From Bradyrhizobium ivorense (lineage in GTDB: Bacteria; Pseudomonadota; Alphaproteobacteria; Rhizobiales; Xanthobacteraceae): DNA of 64,000 bases. Below are positions 25,391 through 33,661 of the stretch, piece after piece; position 1 is the stretch's first letter; every line of letters begins with the position of its first letter. Made by a program: the position numbers and the translations under genes. The stretch is taken from contig NZ_CAADFC020000028.1 of the NCBI RefSeq assembly GCF_900696085.1, positions 62,001 to 126,000 on the forward strand. Reading direction: 5' to 3'. The notes under the pieces are model-generated. The model saw only the letters and a program-made list of their open reading frames with translations, was not told the origin of the DNA and did not search any database.

Positions 25391-26416
25391 ATGAACAAAC
25401 TGCTTGGCAAGCTGGCCGGAACGCTGCTGGCGCTCGCTATGTCCACGGGCCTTGCCGCAGCGCAAACCAAGATTACGGTCGCGGTCGGCGGCGGCGCCTG
25501 CCTGTGCTATTTGCCGACGGTGCTGGCCAAGCAGCTCGGCGAGTATGACAAGGCCGGGCTCGCGGTCGAGCTGGTCGATCTCAAGGGCGGCTCGGATGCG
25601 CTGAAAGCCGTGCTCGGCGGCAGCGCCGACGTCGTCTCCGGCTATTTCGACCACTGCGTCAATCTCGCGGCCAAGAAGCAGGAGCTGCAGTCCTTCGTGG
25701 TCTATGACCGCTATCCCGGCCTGGTGCTGGTGGTCTCGCCGAAGCACACCGGCGAGATCAAATCGATCAAGGACCTCGCCGGCAAGAAGGTCGGCGTCAG
25801 TGCGCCCGGCTCGTCGACCGATTTCTTCCTGAAGTATCTGTTGAAGAAGAACGGCGTCGATCCGATGAACACCGCCGTAATCGGCGTCGGCCTCGGCGCC
25901 ACCGCGGTTGCCGCGATGGAGCAGGGCCAGATCGATGCGGCCGTGATGCTCGATCCGTCCGTCACCGTGCTGCAGGGCAGCTACAAGGATCTCAAGATCC
26001 TCAGCGACACCCGCACCCAGCACGATACGCTCGAAGTGTTCGGCGGCGAGTATCCCGGCGGCGCGCTTTACTCGACCACGGCCTGGGTCAACGGTCACGA
26101 GAAGGAAGTGCAGGCGCTGACCAACGCGATCATGGCGACGCTGTCCTGGATCCATTCGCACTCGGCCGAGGAGATCATGGCCAAGATGCCGGACGAGCTC
26201 GTCGGCAAGAACAAGGACCTCTATCTCGCCGCGCTGAAGAACACGATCCCGATGTATTCGCAGACCGGCAAGATGGACCCGAAGGGAGCGGAAGCCGTGC
26301 TCGCGGTGTTCAGCACCGGCTCGCCCGACGTCGCCAAGGCCGGCATCGACGTGACCAAGACCTACACCAACAAATTCGTCGACCAGGTCAAGAAGACGAC
26401 CGGAAACGCGAAGTAG
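25391..26416 (+). CDS. NitT/TauT-type ABC transporter substrate-binding protein
   Basis: A 341-residue periplasmic protein with a signal peptide ending TGLAAAQ and the NMT1/SsuA-like fold (KKVGVSAPGSSTDFF near residue 136). GGAGGACGTC precedes the ATG. No ATPase or permease lies beside it; the fitting ATPase/permease pair is at 17856-19465, so it may be their detached binding protein. It ends 9 bp before a NUDIX gene. The ligand is unknown. Confidence 0.88.
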   Translation: MNKLLGKLAGTLLALAMSTGLAAAQTKITVAVGGGACLCYLPTVLAKQLGEYDKAGLAVELVDLKGGSDALKAVLGGSADVVSGYFDHCVNLAAKKQELQSFVVYDRYPGLVLVVSPKHTGEIKSIKDLAGKKVGVSAPGSSTDFFLKYLLKKNGVDPMNTAVIGVGLGATAVAAMEQGQIDAAVMLDPSVTVLQGSYKDLKILSDTRTQHDTLEVFGGEYPGGALYSTTAWVNGHEKEVQALTNAIMATLSWIHSHSAEEIMAKMPDELVGKNKDLYLAALKNTIPMYSQTGKMDPKGAEAVLAVFSTGSPDVAKAGIDVTKTYTNKFVDQVKKTTGNAK

Positions 26417-26425
26417 CCAAGCACG

Positions 26426-27136
26426 ATGAGTGGCACGCAGGCACCGGTCATTCATCGCGTCAGTGCGCTTGACCTGACGTTGCAGCGGCGGCCTTGGCCG
26501 TTCGCGGACCAGCGGCGCGCCGACATCGATGCGCATTTCGAAGCCGAGCAGCGCGCCAAGCCGAGCCTGTGGAACGGCCGCGTGCTGCTCGGCCGCGATC
26601 CGGTGTTTTCGGACGGGCGGCTCAGCGCCAGCTATTTCGAGACCGACTTTGCGAGCTTCCTCGCCTGGCGCGATTGGGGCTTTCCCGACCGCGAGATTTT
26701 CAACGGCTTCGGCATGGGCGCGCTGCTCTCCGACGACGGCGCCTTCGTGCTCGGCGAGATGGGCGAGCACACCTCCAATCCCGGACGGATCTATTTTCCT
26801 TCCGGCACGCCCGATCTCGACGACATACGCGGCGAGACCGTCGATATCGCCGGGAGCGTGCTGCGCGAGCTGGAGGAGGAGACCGGCCTGACGCCGGCGG
26901 ATTGCCGCGCCGACGCCGACTGGCATTGCATCTACACCGGGCCCGCGCTCGCGATGATGCGGATCCTGCGCGTCGGCATGTCCGGCGAGGCCTTGCGTGC
27001 GCGGATCGAGGCCAACCTCGCGCAGCAGGACGATCCCGAACTCGCCGCGATCCATTTGGTGCGCAGCCGCGCCGACCTCACCGCCGCTATGCCGCGTTTC
27101 GTCACCGCCTTCATCGAGGCGCAGCTGCCGGCGTAG
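26426..27136 (+). CDS. NUDIX hydrolase-like protein
   Basis: A 236-residue protein with a NUDIX box: GETVDIAGSVLRELEEETGL at about residues 135-154 retains the REx2EE core and the preceding glycine. The N-terminal 90 residues are an extra domain rich in tryptophan and phenylalanine, which is not part of a minimal NUDIX fold. NUDIX enzymes cleave nucleoside diphosphate derivatives; the substrate is unknown. It starts 9 bp after the binding-protein gene, so the two may be co-transcribed. Confidence 0.85.
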   Translation: MSGTQAPVIHRVSALDLTLQRRPWPFADQRRADIDAHFEAEQRAKPSLWNGRVLLGRDPVFSDGRLSASYFETDFASFLAWRDWGFPDREIFNGFGMGALLSDDGAFVLGEMGEHTSNPGRIYFPSGTPDLDDIRGETVDIAGSVLRELEEETGLTPADCRADADWHCIYTGPALAMMRILRVGMSGEALRARIEANLAQQDDPELAAIHLVRSRADLTAAMPRFVTAFIEAQLPA

Positions 27137-27172
27137 GCGTGCGCTCGTGAAGGCCCGCCTCTGACGATGAAG

Positions 27173-27943
27173 CTACGCCGGTAGTTTAACTCCGGTCAGC
27201 TTGGCCAACTTGTCGACGAGTTCGTCCTGAAAACTCGGATCGGTCGCCTCATTAGCCGGCTCCTGCTGCCGGAGGTGATGCCAGTAGCGGCCGCTGACCA
27301 GCGCGGCAGGATCGTCGCTCACGGCCAGCCAGGTTTGCGTCTTCTGACCTGTTTCGATATCGACCGGGGCGCCCGCGCCGCCCATCTTCGTGCGCGCCCA
27401 GCCGGGATCGACCGCATTGCTCAGGACCCGCGGCCAGCGTCGCGCCAGCGCGGACGCCAACGCGACGACGTGCAGCTTGCTCTCGGCGTAGGCCTTGGCC
27501 GAATCCCAGGATCTTTTCGTCCAATCGAGATCATCCAGCGAGCCATCGCCGCCGCGGTGCAGCCCGCTGCTGAGATAGACCAACCTGGCGGGGCGCTCGA
27601 TCAGTGCCGTCAGCATGTACGGCGCAATGGTATTGATCGCCAACGTGACGGCATGACCTTCCGGCGTTGAGCCGCGGCTGCGCTGCGTGTAGACGCCGGC
27701 ATTATGGATGACCGCATCCACGCGCCCGATCGCGTTCACTTGATCCGCGATGCCTTTCGTCTCGGCGCCGCTCTGCAGGTCGCCGACCACAACTCCCTCG
27801 GAGCGCGAGGCCAGCTCTCCGAGCGCAGCGGCGCGATCGGCCGAACGTGCGTGCAGCACCACCCGGTGCCCCTGATCGAGGAGCGACTGCGCCGCCGCAC
27901 GGCCGAGACCGTCCGTGCTGCCGGTGATGAATACGATCGCCAT
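27173..27943 (-). CDS. Short-chain dehydrogenase/reductase
   Basis: A 256-residue classical SDR with the cofactor motif TGSTDGLGRA (residues 7-16), the catalytic serine in LVYLSSGL and Tyr-x3-Lys in YAESKLHV. ATG 27943 was chosen because GGAGGAGC lies at proper spacing before it; the frame stays open 27 bases further. It is the last gene of a minus-strand group (SDR, CMD, tautomerase, cupin, SDR). The 48-bp gap to the cupin gene suggests the same transcript. Substrate unknown. Confidence 0.88.
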   Translation of the reverse strand: MAIVFITGSTDGLGRAAAQSLLDQGHRVVLHARSADRAAALGELASRSEGVVVGDLQSGAETKGIADQVNAIGRVDAVIHNAGVYTQRSRGSTPEGHAVTLAINTIAPYMLTALIERPARLVYLSSGLHRGGDGSLDDLDWTKRSWDSAKAYAESKLHVVALASALARRWPRVLSNAVDPGWARTKMGGAGAPVDIETGQKTQTWLAVSDDPAALVSGRYWHHLRQQEPANEATDPSFQDELVDKLAKLTGVKLPA

Positions 27944-27991
27944 GTGCTGCTCCTCCGGATGTTTCGGCACGCACTCTACAGCGCCCGCGCA

Positions 27992-28495
27992 TCACTTCCG
28001 ATACTGCTCGTCGCTCACTTTCTCCAGCCAATCCACGTTCTTGCCGCCGGAGGATTCCTGGACGGCAATGTGGGTCATCGCCGTCGTCGGTGAAGCGCCA
28101 TGCCAGTGCTTCAATCCTGGAGGAAACCAGACGACGTCGCCGGGGCGGACTTCCTCGACCGGACCGCCTTCCCGCTGCACCCAGCCGAGTCCCGCCGTAA
28201 TGATCAGCGTCTGCCCGAGCGGATGGGTGTGCCAGGCGGTCCGGGCGCCGGGCTCGAACGTGACCTGACCGGCACCGGCACGCGCCGGATCCTGCGGCTG
28301 AAATAGCGGGTCGATGCGAACGGTCCCGGTGAACCAATCTTGTGAGCCCTTCTGGGAAGGCCGAGACCCGTTTCTCTTGATGTCCATATCCATGCGAAAT
28401 TCCTTCGAACTGTCGGTCGTCTGCGCCGACGATCGGCCGACATCTGTCAGGGCGGCGGCGGCGCCGCCGATGAGTATGCTTCTGCGGGTGATCAT
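27992..28495 (-). CDS. Exported cupin protein with Tat-like signal
   Basis: A 167-residue protein whose N-terminus MITRRSILIGGAAAAL carries an RR pair before a hydrophobic stretch and an A-x-A-like cut after GRSSAQ, as in Tat signals. The cupin core has metal-type ligands in WHTHPLGQT and the matching HWHGAS late strand. Small exported cupins with carboxymuconolactone decarboxylase neighbours are common in rhizobia. It ends with DEQYRK. The start at 28495 follows AAGGCG. Metal and substrate are unknown. Confidence 0.8.
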   Translation of the reverse strand: MITRRSILIGGAAAALTDVGRSSAQTTDSSKEFRMDMDIKRNGSRPSQKGSQDWFTGTVRIDPLFQPQDPARAGAGQVTFEPGARTAWHTHPLGQTLIITAGLGWVQREGGPVEEVRPGDVVWFPPGLKHWHGASPTTAMTHIAVQESSGGKNVDWLEKVSDEQYRK

Positions 28496-28508
28496 CGCCT
28501 TGCTTCGC

Positions 28509-28739
28509 TCAGCGAGGATCGTAGCCGGGCTGCTTGAAGATGGTCTCGGGCTTGCCGACGATGTCTGGTCCGTAAACGCGGCTCGCCCAGTCCTGCGGCG
28601 CCACATCTTCTATGCCGACCGATACGGACTCTTCGCCGGAGCCGAGCGTGCTGGTCACCGCTCTGGTAATCGCGTGCGCGAGCGCTTGCTTCTGTTGAGC
28701 GGATCGTCCCGAGTAGAGCTTGACGACGACGTGCGGCAT
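28509..28739 (-). CDS. Tautomerase-superfamily small protein
   Basis: A 76-residue protein of the 4-oxalocrotonate tautomerase type. After loss of the initiator Met, Pro-1 (MPHVVVKLY) would be the catalytic base. The helix after the first strand (SAQQKQALAHAITRAV) is typical. ATG 28739 follows AAGGAAACCGTC; an upstream in-frame ATG at 28754 would hide the N-terminal proline, so it is rejected. It probably isomerises or hydrates a small keto-acid; hexamer formation is usual for the family. Substrate unknown. Confidence 0.85.
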   Translation of the reverse strand: MPHVVVKLYSGRSAQQKQALAHAITRAVTSTLGSGEESVSVGIEDVAPQDWASRVYGPDIVGKPETIFKQPGYDPR

Positions 28740-28750
28740 GACGGTTTCCT

Positions 28751-29536
28751 TCAATGCGCGCGCTTTTCGACGACGTCCTTGACGACCGGTGCCGCGGAAA
28801 AAGCGTTGGGCCAGCCGGCGTAGAAGGCGAGATGGCCGAGCACCTCGCCAGCTTCCCCGCGCGTGAGCCCGTTGTCCATCGCGCGGTTCAGGTGATAGGT
28901 GATCTGCGCGACCTGGCCCGTCGCCATGAGAGCGCTCACGGTGACCAGGCTGCGATCACGCGGAGCCAGCGCCGGTCTGAGCCAGAGATCCCGGAACAAC
29001 ACGTCGGTCGTGTACTGGACGAGGCTCGGCGTGACCTGTCCGAACTGCTCTCCGACACGCGTCGCCCGCTGCTTCTCCGCCGCCTCGTCGAGCGGAAGCT
29101 GAGGCCCGGAGGCCAGCGGGAGCTGATCGGCTCCGATGTTGCGGCTCCGAAACACATCCCGCGCCGCCGGGATCGCATCCATCGCATTCGCCCAGCCGGT
29201 GTAGAAGGCAAGGTGCGTGATGATCTCCGAAATCTCCGACGGCTTCACGCCGTTGTCGAGCGCGAGGGTCAGGTAGTACGGCAGTTCGACGGTCTGATCG
29301 CGGGCGATCAGCGCGGCGACGGTGACGATGCTGCGGTCCCGGCGGGAAAGGCCCGGTCGCTTCCAGAGATCGCCGAGCAGGACATCTTTGCCATACTTTT
29401 CGAGGGCGGGCGCGGTGGCGCGAATGTCTTCCATCGTTGGCATGACCTTGTTTCCTTCCATTCTGGTCGCTGCCGTCTGGGCAGAGGCCTGGAGCGCCAG
29501 GCAGAGCGAAAAGGCGATTGCTGCGACAGCTCTCAT
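28751..29536 (-). CDS. Exported protein with two carboxymuconolactone decarboxylase domains
   Basis: A 261-residue protein: signal peptide (MRAVAAIAFSLCLALQASAQ), then two CMD/AhpD-like helical domains at about residues 45-135 and 165-255 whose similar stretches (DLWKRPGLSRRDRSIVTVAALIA and DLWLRPALAPRDRSLVTVSALMA are each longer than a motif, so only the R-D-R-S-x-V-T-V core is cited) show an internal duplication. No Cys-x2-Cys of AhpD is present, so peroxidase activity is unlikely. An exported double-CMD protein beside a cytosolic tautomerase is odd. ATG 29536 is used because it starts the signal peptide; the open frame extends to 29596. Confidence 0.82.
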   Translation of the reverse strand: MRAVAAIAFSLCLALQASAQTAATRMEGNKVMPTMEDIRATAPALEKYGKDVLLGDLWKRPGLSRRDRSIVTVAALIARDQTVELPYYLTLALDNGVKPSEISEIITHLAFYTGWANAMDAIPAARDVFRSRNIGADQLPLASGPQLPLDEAAEKQRATRVGEQFGQVTPSLVQYTTDVLFRDLWLRPALAPRDRSLVTVSALMATGQVAQITYHLNRAMDNGLTRGEAGEVLGHLAFYAGWPNAFSAAPVVKDVVEKRAH

Positions 29537-29558
29537 TGGAAACGCCTTGCTATGATCT

Positions 29559-30326
29559 TCAGTGCGCGGTGAAGCCGCCATCGACCGGCAGGCCAACGCC
29601 GATCACGAAACTTGCGGCGGGACTACATAGCCACAAGACGGCGGCCGCGACCTCCTCGGCCCGGCCGAGGCGGCCGATCGGCTGCTGCTTCATGATTTCG
29701 GCCATCGCGGCGGCTTGGCCCTTGAGCATGTCAGCGACCATCGGCGTGTCGATGGTGCCGGGGCAGACCGCGTTGATGCGGATGCCGCGGGGGGCGTATT
29801 CGACACCCGCGCTCTTGGTCATGCCAAGCACGGCGTGTTTGGTGCCGTGATAGGCCGCGCGTTGCGGGAGGCCGACGAGACCGCCCAACGAAGAGCAATT
29901 GACGATCGCGCCGCTCCCTTGATCGCGCATCACGCGCAGCTGATGCTTCATGCAGGCCCAGACGCCCCGCTGGTTTACCGCTGCGACGCGCTCGAAATGC
30001 TCAATCGGTTCCTCGGCGGCGTCCGATGGCGGCACTTGGATGCCGGCGTTGTTGAACGCCATGTCGAGCCGTCCGTACGCTGCGACCGCGCGGTCGACCA
30101 TCGCTGCCACCTGCATCTCGTCGGCGACGTCGCAGGCGAGGCCAATGGCCGTGCCGCCGTTACGGACGATCCGCTCGTCCTCCTTCGCGGCGAGATCGCC
30201 GTCGAGGTCGGCCAGAACGACGGAGGCGCCGCTCTCGGCGAACATCCGTGCCGTTGCCAGTCCCATGCCGCTGGCGGCACCGGTGACCAGGGCCACCTGT
30301 CCTTTGAAGTCATAGATCGGGCTCAT
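29559..30326 (-). CDS. Short-chain dehydrogenase/reductase (glucose-dehydrogenase-like)
   Basis: A 255-residue classical SDR with VTGAASGMGLATA (residues 14-26), NNAG in FNNAGIQVPP, the active-site serine in VNCSSLGG and YHGTKHAV for Tyr-x3-Lys. GGAGTGG precedes ATG 30326. It is divergent from the LysR gene at 30472, so it is probably the first gene of an operon running 30326 to 27173 and controlled by that regulator. The substrate is unknown; the operon context suggests breakdown or detoxification of a small cyclic or unsaturated carbonyl compound, an inference only. Confidence 0.9.
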   Translation of the reverse strand: MSPIYDFKGQVALVTGAASGMGLATARMFAESGASVVLADLDGDLAAKEDERIVRNGGTAIGLACDVADEMQVAAMVDRAVAAYGRLDMAFNNAGIQVPPSDAAEEPIEHFERVAAVNQRGVWACMKHQLRVMRDQGSGAIVNCSSLGGLVGLPQRAAYHGTKHAVLGMTKSAGVEYAPRGIRINAVCPGTIDTPMVADMLKGQAAAMAEIMKQQPIGRLGRAEEVAAAVLWLCSPAASFVIGVGLPVDGGFTAH

Positions 30327-30471
30327 CCACTCCTCGCTTCATGTTGCAGGATCATTCGATCCGTTCGGTCGCCACACGTGCTGCGGATCGATGGCTGATC
30401 AGAACCTAGGTCTTCCGCGCCCGCGCGATTAGGTGATAGATTGTGAATGCAGTCATTAGTCAGGCTTATGA

Positions 30472-31371
30472 ATGAACCGGGACAACGCCAGCGATCTCAT
30501 CGCCTTCCTCGCGGTCGCGCGGGAGCGCAGCTTCACGCGGGCCGCGGCGAAGCTCGGCATGACGCAGTCCGCGCTCAGCCAGATCGTGCGGAATCTGGAG
30601 GAGCGGCTCGGGGTTCGATTGCTGAACCGGACGACGCGCAGCGTCACGCCAACCCAGGCCGGCGAACGGTTGTTCCTGAGCGTCGGCCCCAAGTTCGCCG
30701 AGATGGATGCCGATCTCGCTGCACTCAGCGAACTGCGCGAGAAGCCAGCCGGAACCGTCCGCCTGACGGCGACGGAGTTCGCCGCCGCCGAGATCCTGCT
30801 GCCGGCACTCGGGAAGATTCTGCCCAAGTACCCCGACATCCATGTCGAGGTGATCATCGATTACGGGCTCACCAATATCGTGGCGCAGCAGGTCGATGCC
30901 GGCATCCGCCCCGGCGAGCTCGTCGCGAAGGACATGATCGCCGTGCGCATCAGCCCCGATCTCAGAATGGCCGTCGTCGGGTCGCCGTCCTACTTCGCCG
31001 ATCGCAAGCGGCCGAAGACGCCTCAGGATCTAACCCAGCACAACTGCCTCAACCTTCGACTGCCGACCCATGGCGGCCGTCTCTATGCATGGGAGTTCGA
31101 GAAGAGTGCGCGGGAGCTCAACGTTCGGGTGGAGGGACAGCTTGTGTTCAACAGCGCCGGCCTTCTTCTGGACGGGGCGCTGAAAGGCTTGGGCCTGGCC
31201 TACCTCACCGAAGGACACGTCCGGCCATACGTCTCCGACGGTCGGCTCATTCGCGTGCTGGCGGATTGGTGTCCACCGTTCTCGGGCTATCACCTCTACT
31301 ATCCGAGCCGTCGGCAAGCCTCACCGGCTTTCACGCTGCTGGTCGAGGCTCTGAGATACCGCGGCAAGTAG
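30472..31371 (+). CDS. LysR-family transcriptional regulator
   Basis: A 299-residue LTTR. The N-terminal winged helix-turn-helix contains RAAAKLGMTQSALSQIV, and the C-terminal co-inducer domain follows from about residue 90. It is divergent from the SDR-CMD-tautomerase operon across a 145-bp gap, the usual LTTR arrangement, so it probably controls that operon and itself. The gap contains T-N11-A-compatible sequence, but I cannot pick a clear operator. Inducer unknown. Confidence 0.92.
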   Translation: MNRDNASDLIAFLAVARERSFTRAAAKLGMTQSALSQIVRNLEERLGVRLLNRTTRSVTPTQAGERLFLSVGPKFAEMDADLAALSELREKPAGTVRLTATEFAAAEILLPALGKILPKYPDIHVEVIIDYGLTNIVAQQVDAGIRPGELVAKDMIAVRISPDLRMAVVGSPSYFADRKRPKTPQDLTQHNCLNLRLPTHGGRLYAWEFEKSARELNVRVEGQLVFNSAGLLLDGALKGLGLAYLTEGHVRPYVSDGRLIRVLADWCPPFSGYHLYYPSRRQASPAFTLLVEALRYRGK

Positions 31372-31437
31372 GACAACATGACCGCGTGGTCCTCAGGGGT
31401 CATGCTAGCTTCACCTCGAAGGCCAAGGAAATGCGCA

Positions 31438-32178
31438 ATGACGGAACAAGCCGCCACCGCCGATACCCCCAAAACCATCAAGGTCATCATCTCGGGCGGC
31501 TTCGCTGCGGTCTACCGCGAGGTGCTGCCTGCATTCGAGCGCAGCACGGGCATCGCGGTGGAGACCGGATCCGGCGCGTCGGAGGGCACCGGTCCGAAAA
31601 CCATCAGGCACCAGCTTGCCAACGGAACCAAAGCGGATGTGGTGATCCTGTCACGCGAAGGACTTCGAACGCTGAACGAGGACGGATGGATTCGTTCGGG
31701 ATCCGAAGCGGGGCTGGCGACGGCGGCCTTGGCCGCCGCGGTTCGGGCCGGCAGTCCCAAGCCTGACATCAGCGATGAGGCCGCACTCCGCAAAGCCCTG
31801 ATCGACGCCGGCCAGGTGGTGGCGCCGAGCAGCACCAGCGGCCAGTATTTCCGCGACAAGGTATTCCCGAAGCTGAATTTGCCGGAGACGGTGACGCTCA
31901 GCTTCGAGGCGCGTGGAACCGAGGCGGTTGAAGCGCTGAGAGCAGGCAAGGCAAATCTCTCGATTGGGCCCACCAGCGAACTGGTGCAGGAGAGTGGCAT
32001 CGAGGTCGTTGGCCTGCTCCCGCCAAATTTCCAGCTCGTCCAAACCTTCACAGCCGCTGTTGTCAGCGACTCCAGGGCGCCTGAGGCAGCCAGGCGCCTG
32101 ATCGACTTCCTTTCCGCCGACACCGACCTCATGCGTGCAGCAATCAAGCGAGCGGGGATGGAGCGGCCGCGCGGATAA
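31438..32178 (+). CDS. ModA-like substrate-binding protein lacking a signal peptide
   Basis: A 246-residue protein with the fold of molybdate-type/extracellular solute-binding proteins (IKVIISGGFAAVYREVLPAF, ADVVILSREGL). Its N-terminus MTEQAATADTPKTIKV is hydrophilic, and upstream in-frame codons to 31378 do not give a signal peptide either. AAGGAA precedes ATG 31438. The frame shows no stop or gap inside. It may act in the cytosol, or the gene may have lost its export signal. It lies 66 bp after the LysR gene. Binding ligand unknown. Confidence 0.72.
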   Translation: MTEQAATADTPKTIKVIISGGFAAVYREVLPAFERSTGIAVETGSGASEGTGPKTIRHQLANGTKADVVILSREGLRTLNEDGWIRSGSEAGLATAALAAAVRAGSPKPDISDEAALRKALIDAGQVVAPSSTSGQYFRDKVFPKLNLPETVTLSFEARGTEAVEALRAGKANLSIGPTSELVQESGIEVVGLLPPNFQLVQTFTAAVVSDSRAPEAARRLIDFLSADTDLMRAAIKRAGMERPRG

Positions 32179-32332
32179 GCTGCGTCGCATCTGCGACCAT
32201 CTGATGAAGCTTTGATCAGCCCTGCGCCGCGCGGACGCAGCCATGACGCTTGACATCATCGGCGGCTCCCCCTGTGATAAGGCGGCACGACAAACAATAA
32301 AATGCAGTGCACAATCTCTGGGGAGGGATTTC

Positions 32333-33643
32333 ATGCCGGTCATGAAGGCTGCCCGTTGGTTTGCGGGTCTGTCCGTCGCGGTTGCAGCGCTCGGCGCCAC
32401 TGACACCGCGCAGGCGCAGGACAAGAATATCAAGATCGGCGTGATCTTCGACCTCACCGGCCCGCTCGCCGGCGGTGGCTCCGAGCTGCAATATACCGGC
32501 GTCAAGATCATGCTCGACCACTACGCCAAGACCGGCGTCGAGGGTTACAAGGTCGAGGCGGTCTATGCCGACGCCCAGAGCAAGCCAGACATCGCGATCA
32601 ACGAGTCGGTCCGTCTGCTCGAGCAGGAGAAGGTCGACCTGGTGATGGGCTTCTTCTCCTCGGCGCAGTGCGTGCCGGTGGCGGCCCGCGTCGAGCAGCT
32701 GAAGAAGTTCATGTGGATGACCACCTGCATCTCGTCATCGGTGTTCGACGGCAAGAACTACAAATACGTGTTCCGCCCGCAGGCCAGCGGCGACCAGTTC
32801 GGCCAGATGACGATGGATTTCATTGCCAACCAGGCGCAAGCCAAGTTCGGCAAGGAGCCGAAGGACCTGCGCGTCGCCATCATCCACGAGGACGGCGCCT
32901 ATGGCGTCGACGTCGCCAAGGGCAACGAGGCCGGCGCCAAGAAGGCCGGCTTCAACATCGTGCTGAAGGAGGGCTATTCGGCGACCGCGCCGGACCTGTC
33001 GGCACTGGTGACCAAGCTGAAGCGCGCCCGGCCCGACGTGATCTTCCACACCGGCTACAATCCGGACATCACGCTTTTATTCCGCCAGGCGCGCGAGCAG
33101 GGGCTGAAGTTCGGCGCCATCGTCGGTCACGGCGCCGGCTACGGCGTCTATGAAAAGCTGAAGGAAGGGCTTGGCGGCGACGCCAACTATCTCTTTAACA
33201 CCGACCCGATCTCGATCTGGCTCGCCAACCAGACCGGCATGGACAAGAAGCTGCCGGCGGTGATCAAGATGGTCGGCGAGGAGTTCGACAAGCTCAAGGC
33301 GGGGGTGCCGATCCGCTCCGCCCATGTCGGCATCGGCGCGTCGAATGCCTTTGTGTTCATGGACGACGTGCTGCCGCGCGCGATCAAGAAGTATGGCGGC
33401 GTCGATCCGGACGCGCTGCGCAAGGCCGCGCTCGACACCGACATTCCCGAAGGCGGCACCATGCTCGGCTTCGGCGTCAAATTCTACGGCGAGGGCGAGC
33501 AGTTCGCCGGCCAGAATTCGCGCTCGTTCCCGGTGGTGCTGCAATATATCGACGACAAATCCTATGTGGTGTGGCCGAAGAGCCAGATGCAGCGCGAGAC
33601 CGTGCTGCCGCTGCCGGCCGGCACCACCTACAGCTATAAGTAG
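32333..33643 (+). CDS. Branched-chain-type ABC transporter substrate-binding protein
   Basis: A 436-residue periplasmic protein with a signal peptide ending TDTAQAQ and a type I periplasmic-binding fold (IKIGVIFDLTGPLAGGG, then a FFSSAQCVPVA motif). LivK-like proteins bind amino acids, but many relatives bind amides, urea or aromatic compounds, so the ligand is open. GGGAGGGATTTC precedes the ATG at 32333. It leads an operon with two ATPases and two permeases downstream. The C-terminus is a short Tyr/Lys-rich tail. Confidence 0.88.
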   Translation: MPVMKAARWFAGLSVAVAALGATDTAQAQDKNIKIGVIFDLTGPLAGGGSELQYTGVKIMLDHYAKTGVEGYKVEAVYADAQSKPDIAINESVRLLEQEKVDLVMGFFSSAQCVPVAARVEQLKKFMWMTTCISSSVFDGKNYKYVFRPQASGDQFGQMTMDFIANQAQAKFGKEPKDLRVAIIHEDGAYGVDVAKGNEAGAKKAGFNIVLKEGYSATAPDLSALVTKLKRARPDVIFHTGYNPDITLLFRQAREQGLKFGAIVGHGAGYGVYEKLKEGLGGDANYLFNTDPISIWLANQTGMDKKLPAVIKMVGEEFDKLKAGVPIRSAHVGIGASNAFVFMDDVLPRAIKKYGGVDPDALRKAALDTDIPEGGTMLGFGVKFYGEGEQFAGQNSRSFPVVLQYIDDKSYVVWPKSQMQRETVLPLPAGTTYSYK

Positions 33644-33661
33644 CTTTCGGAAAGGATCGCC

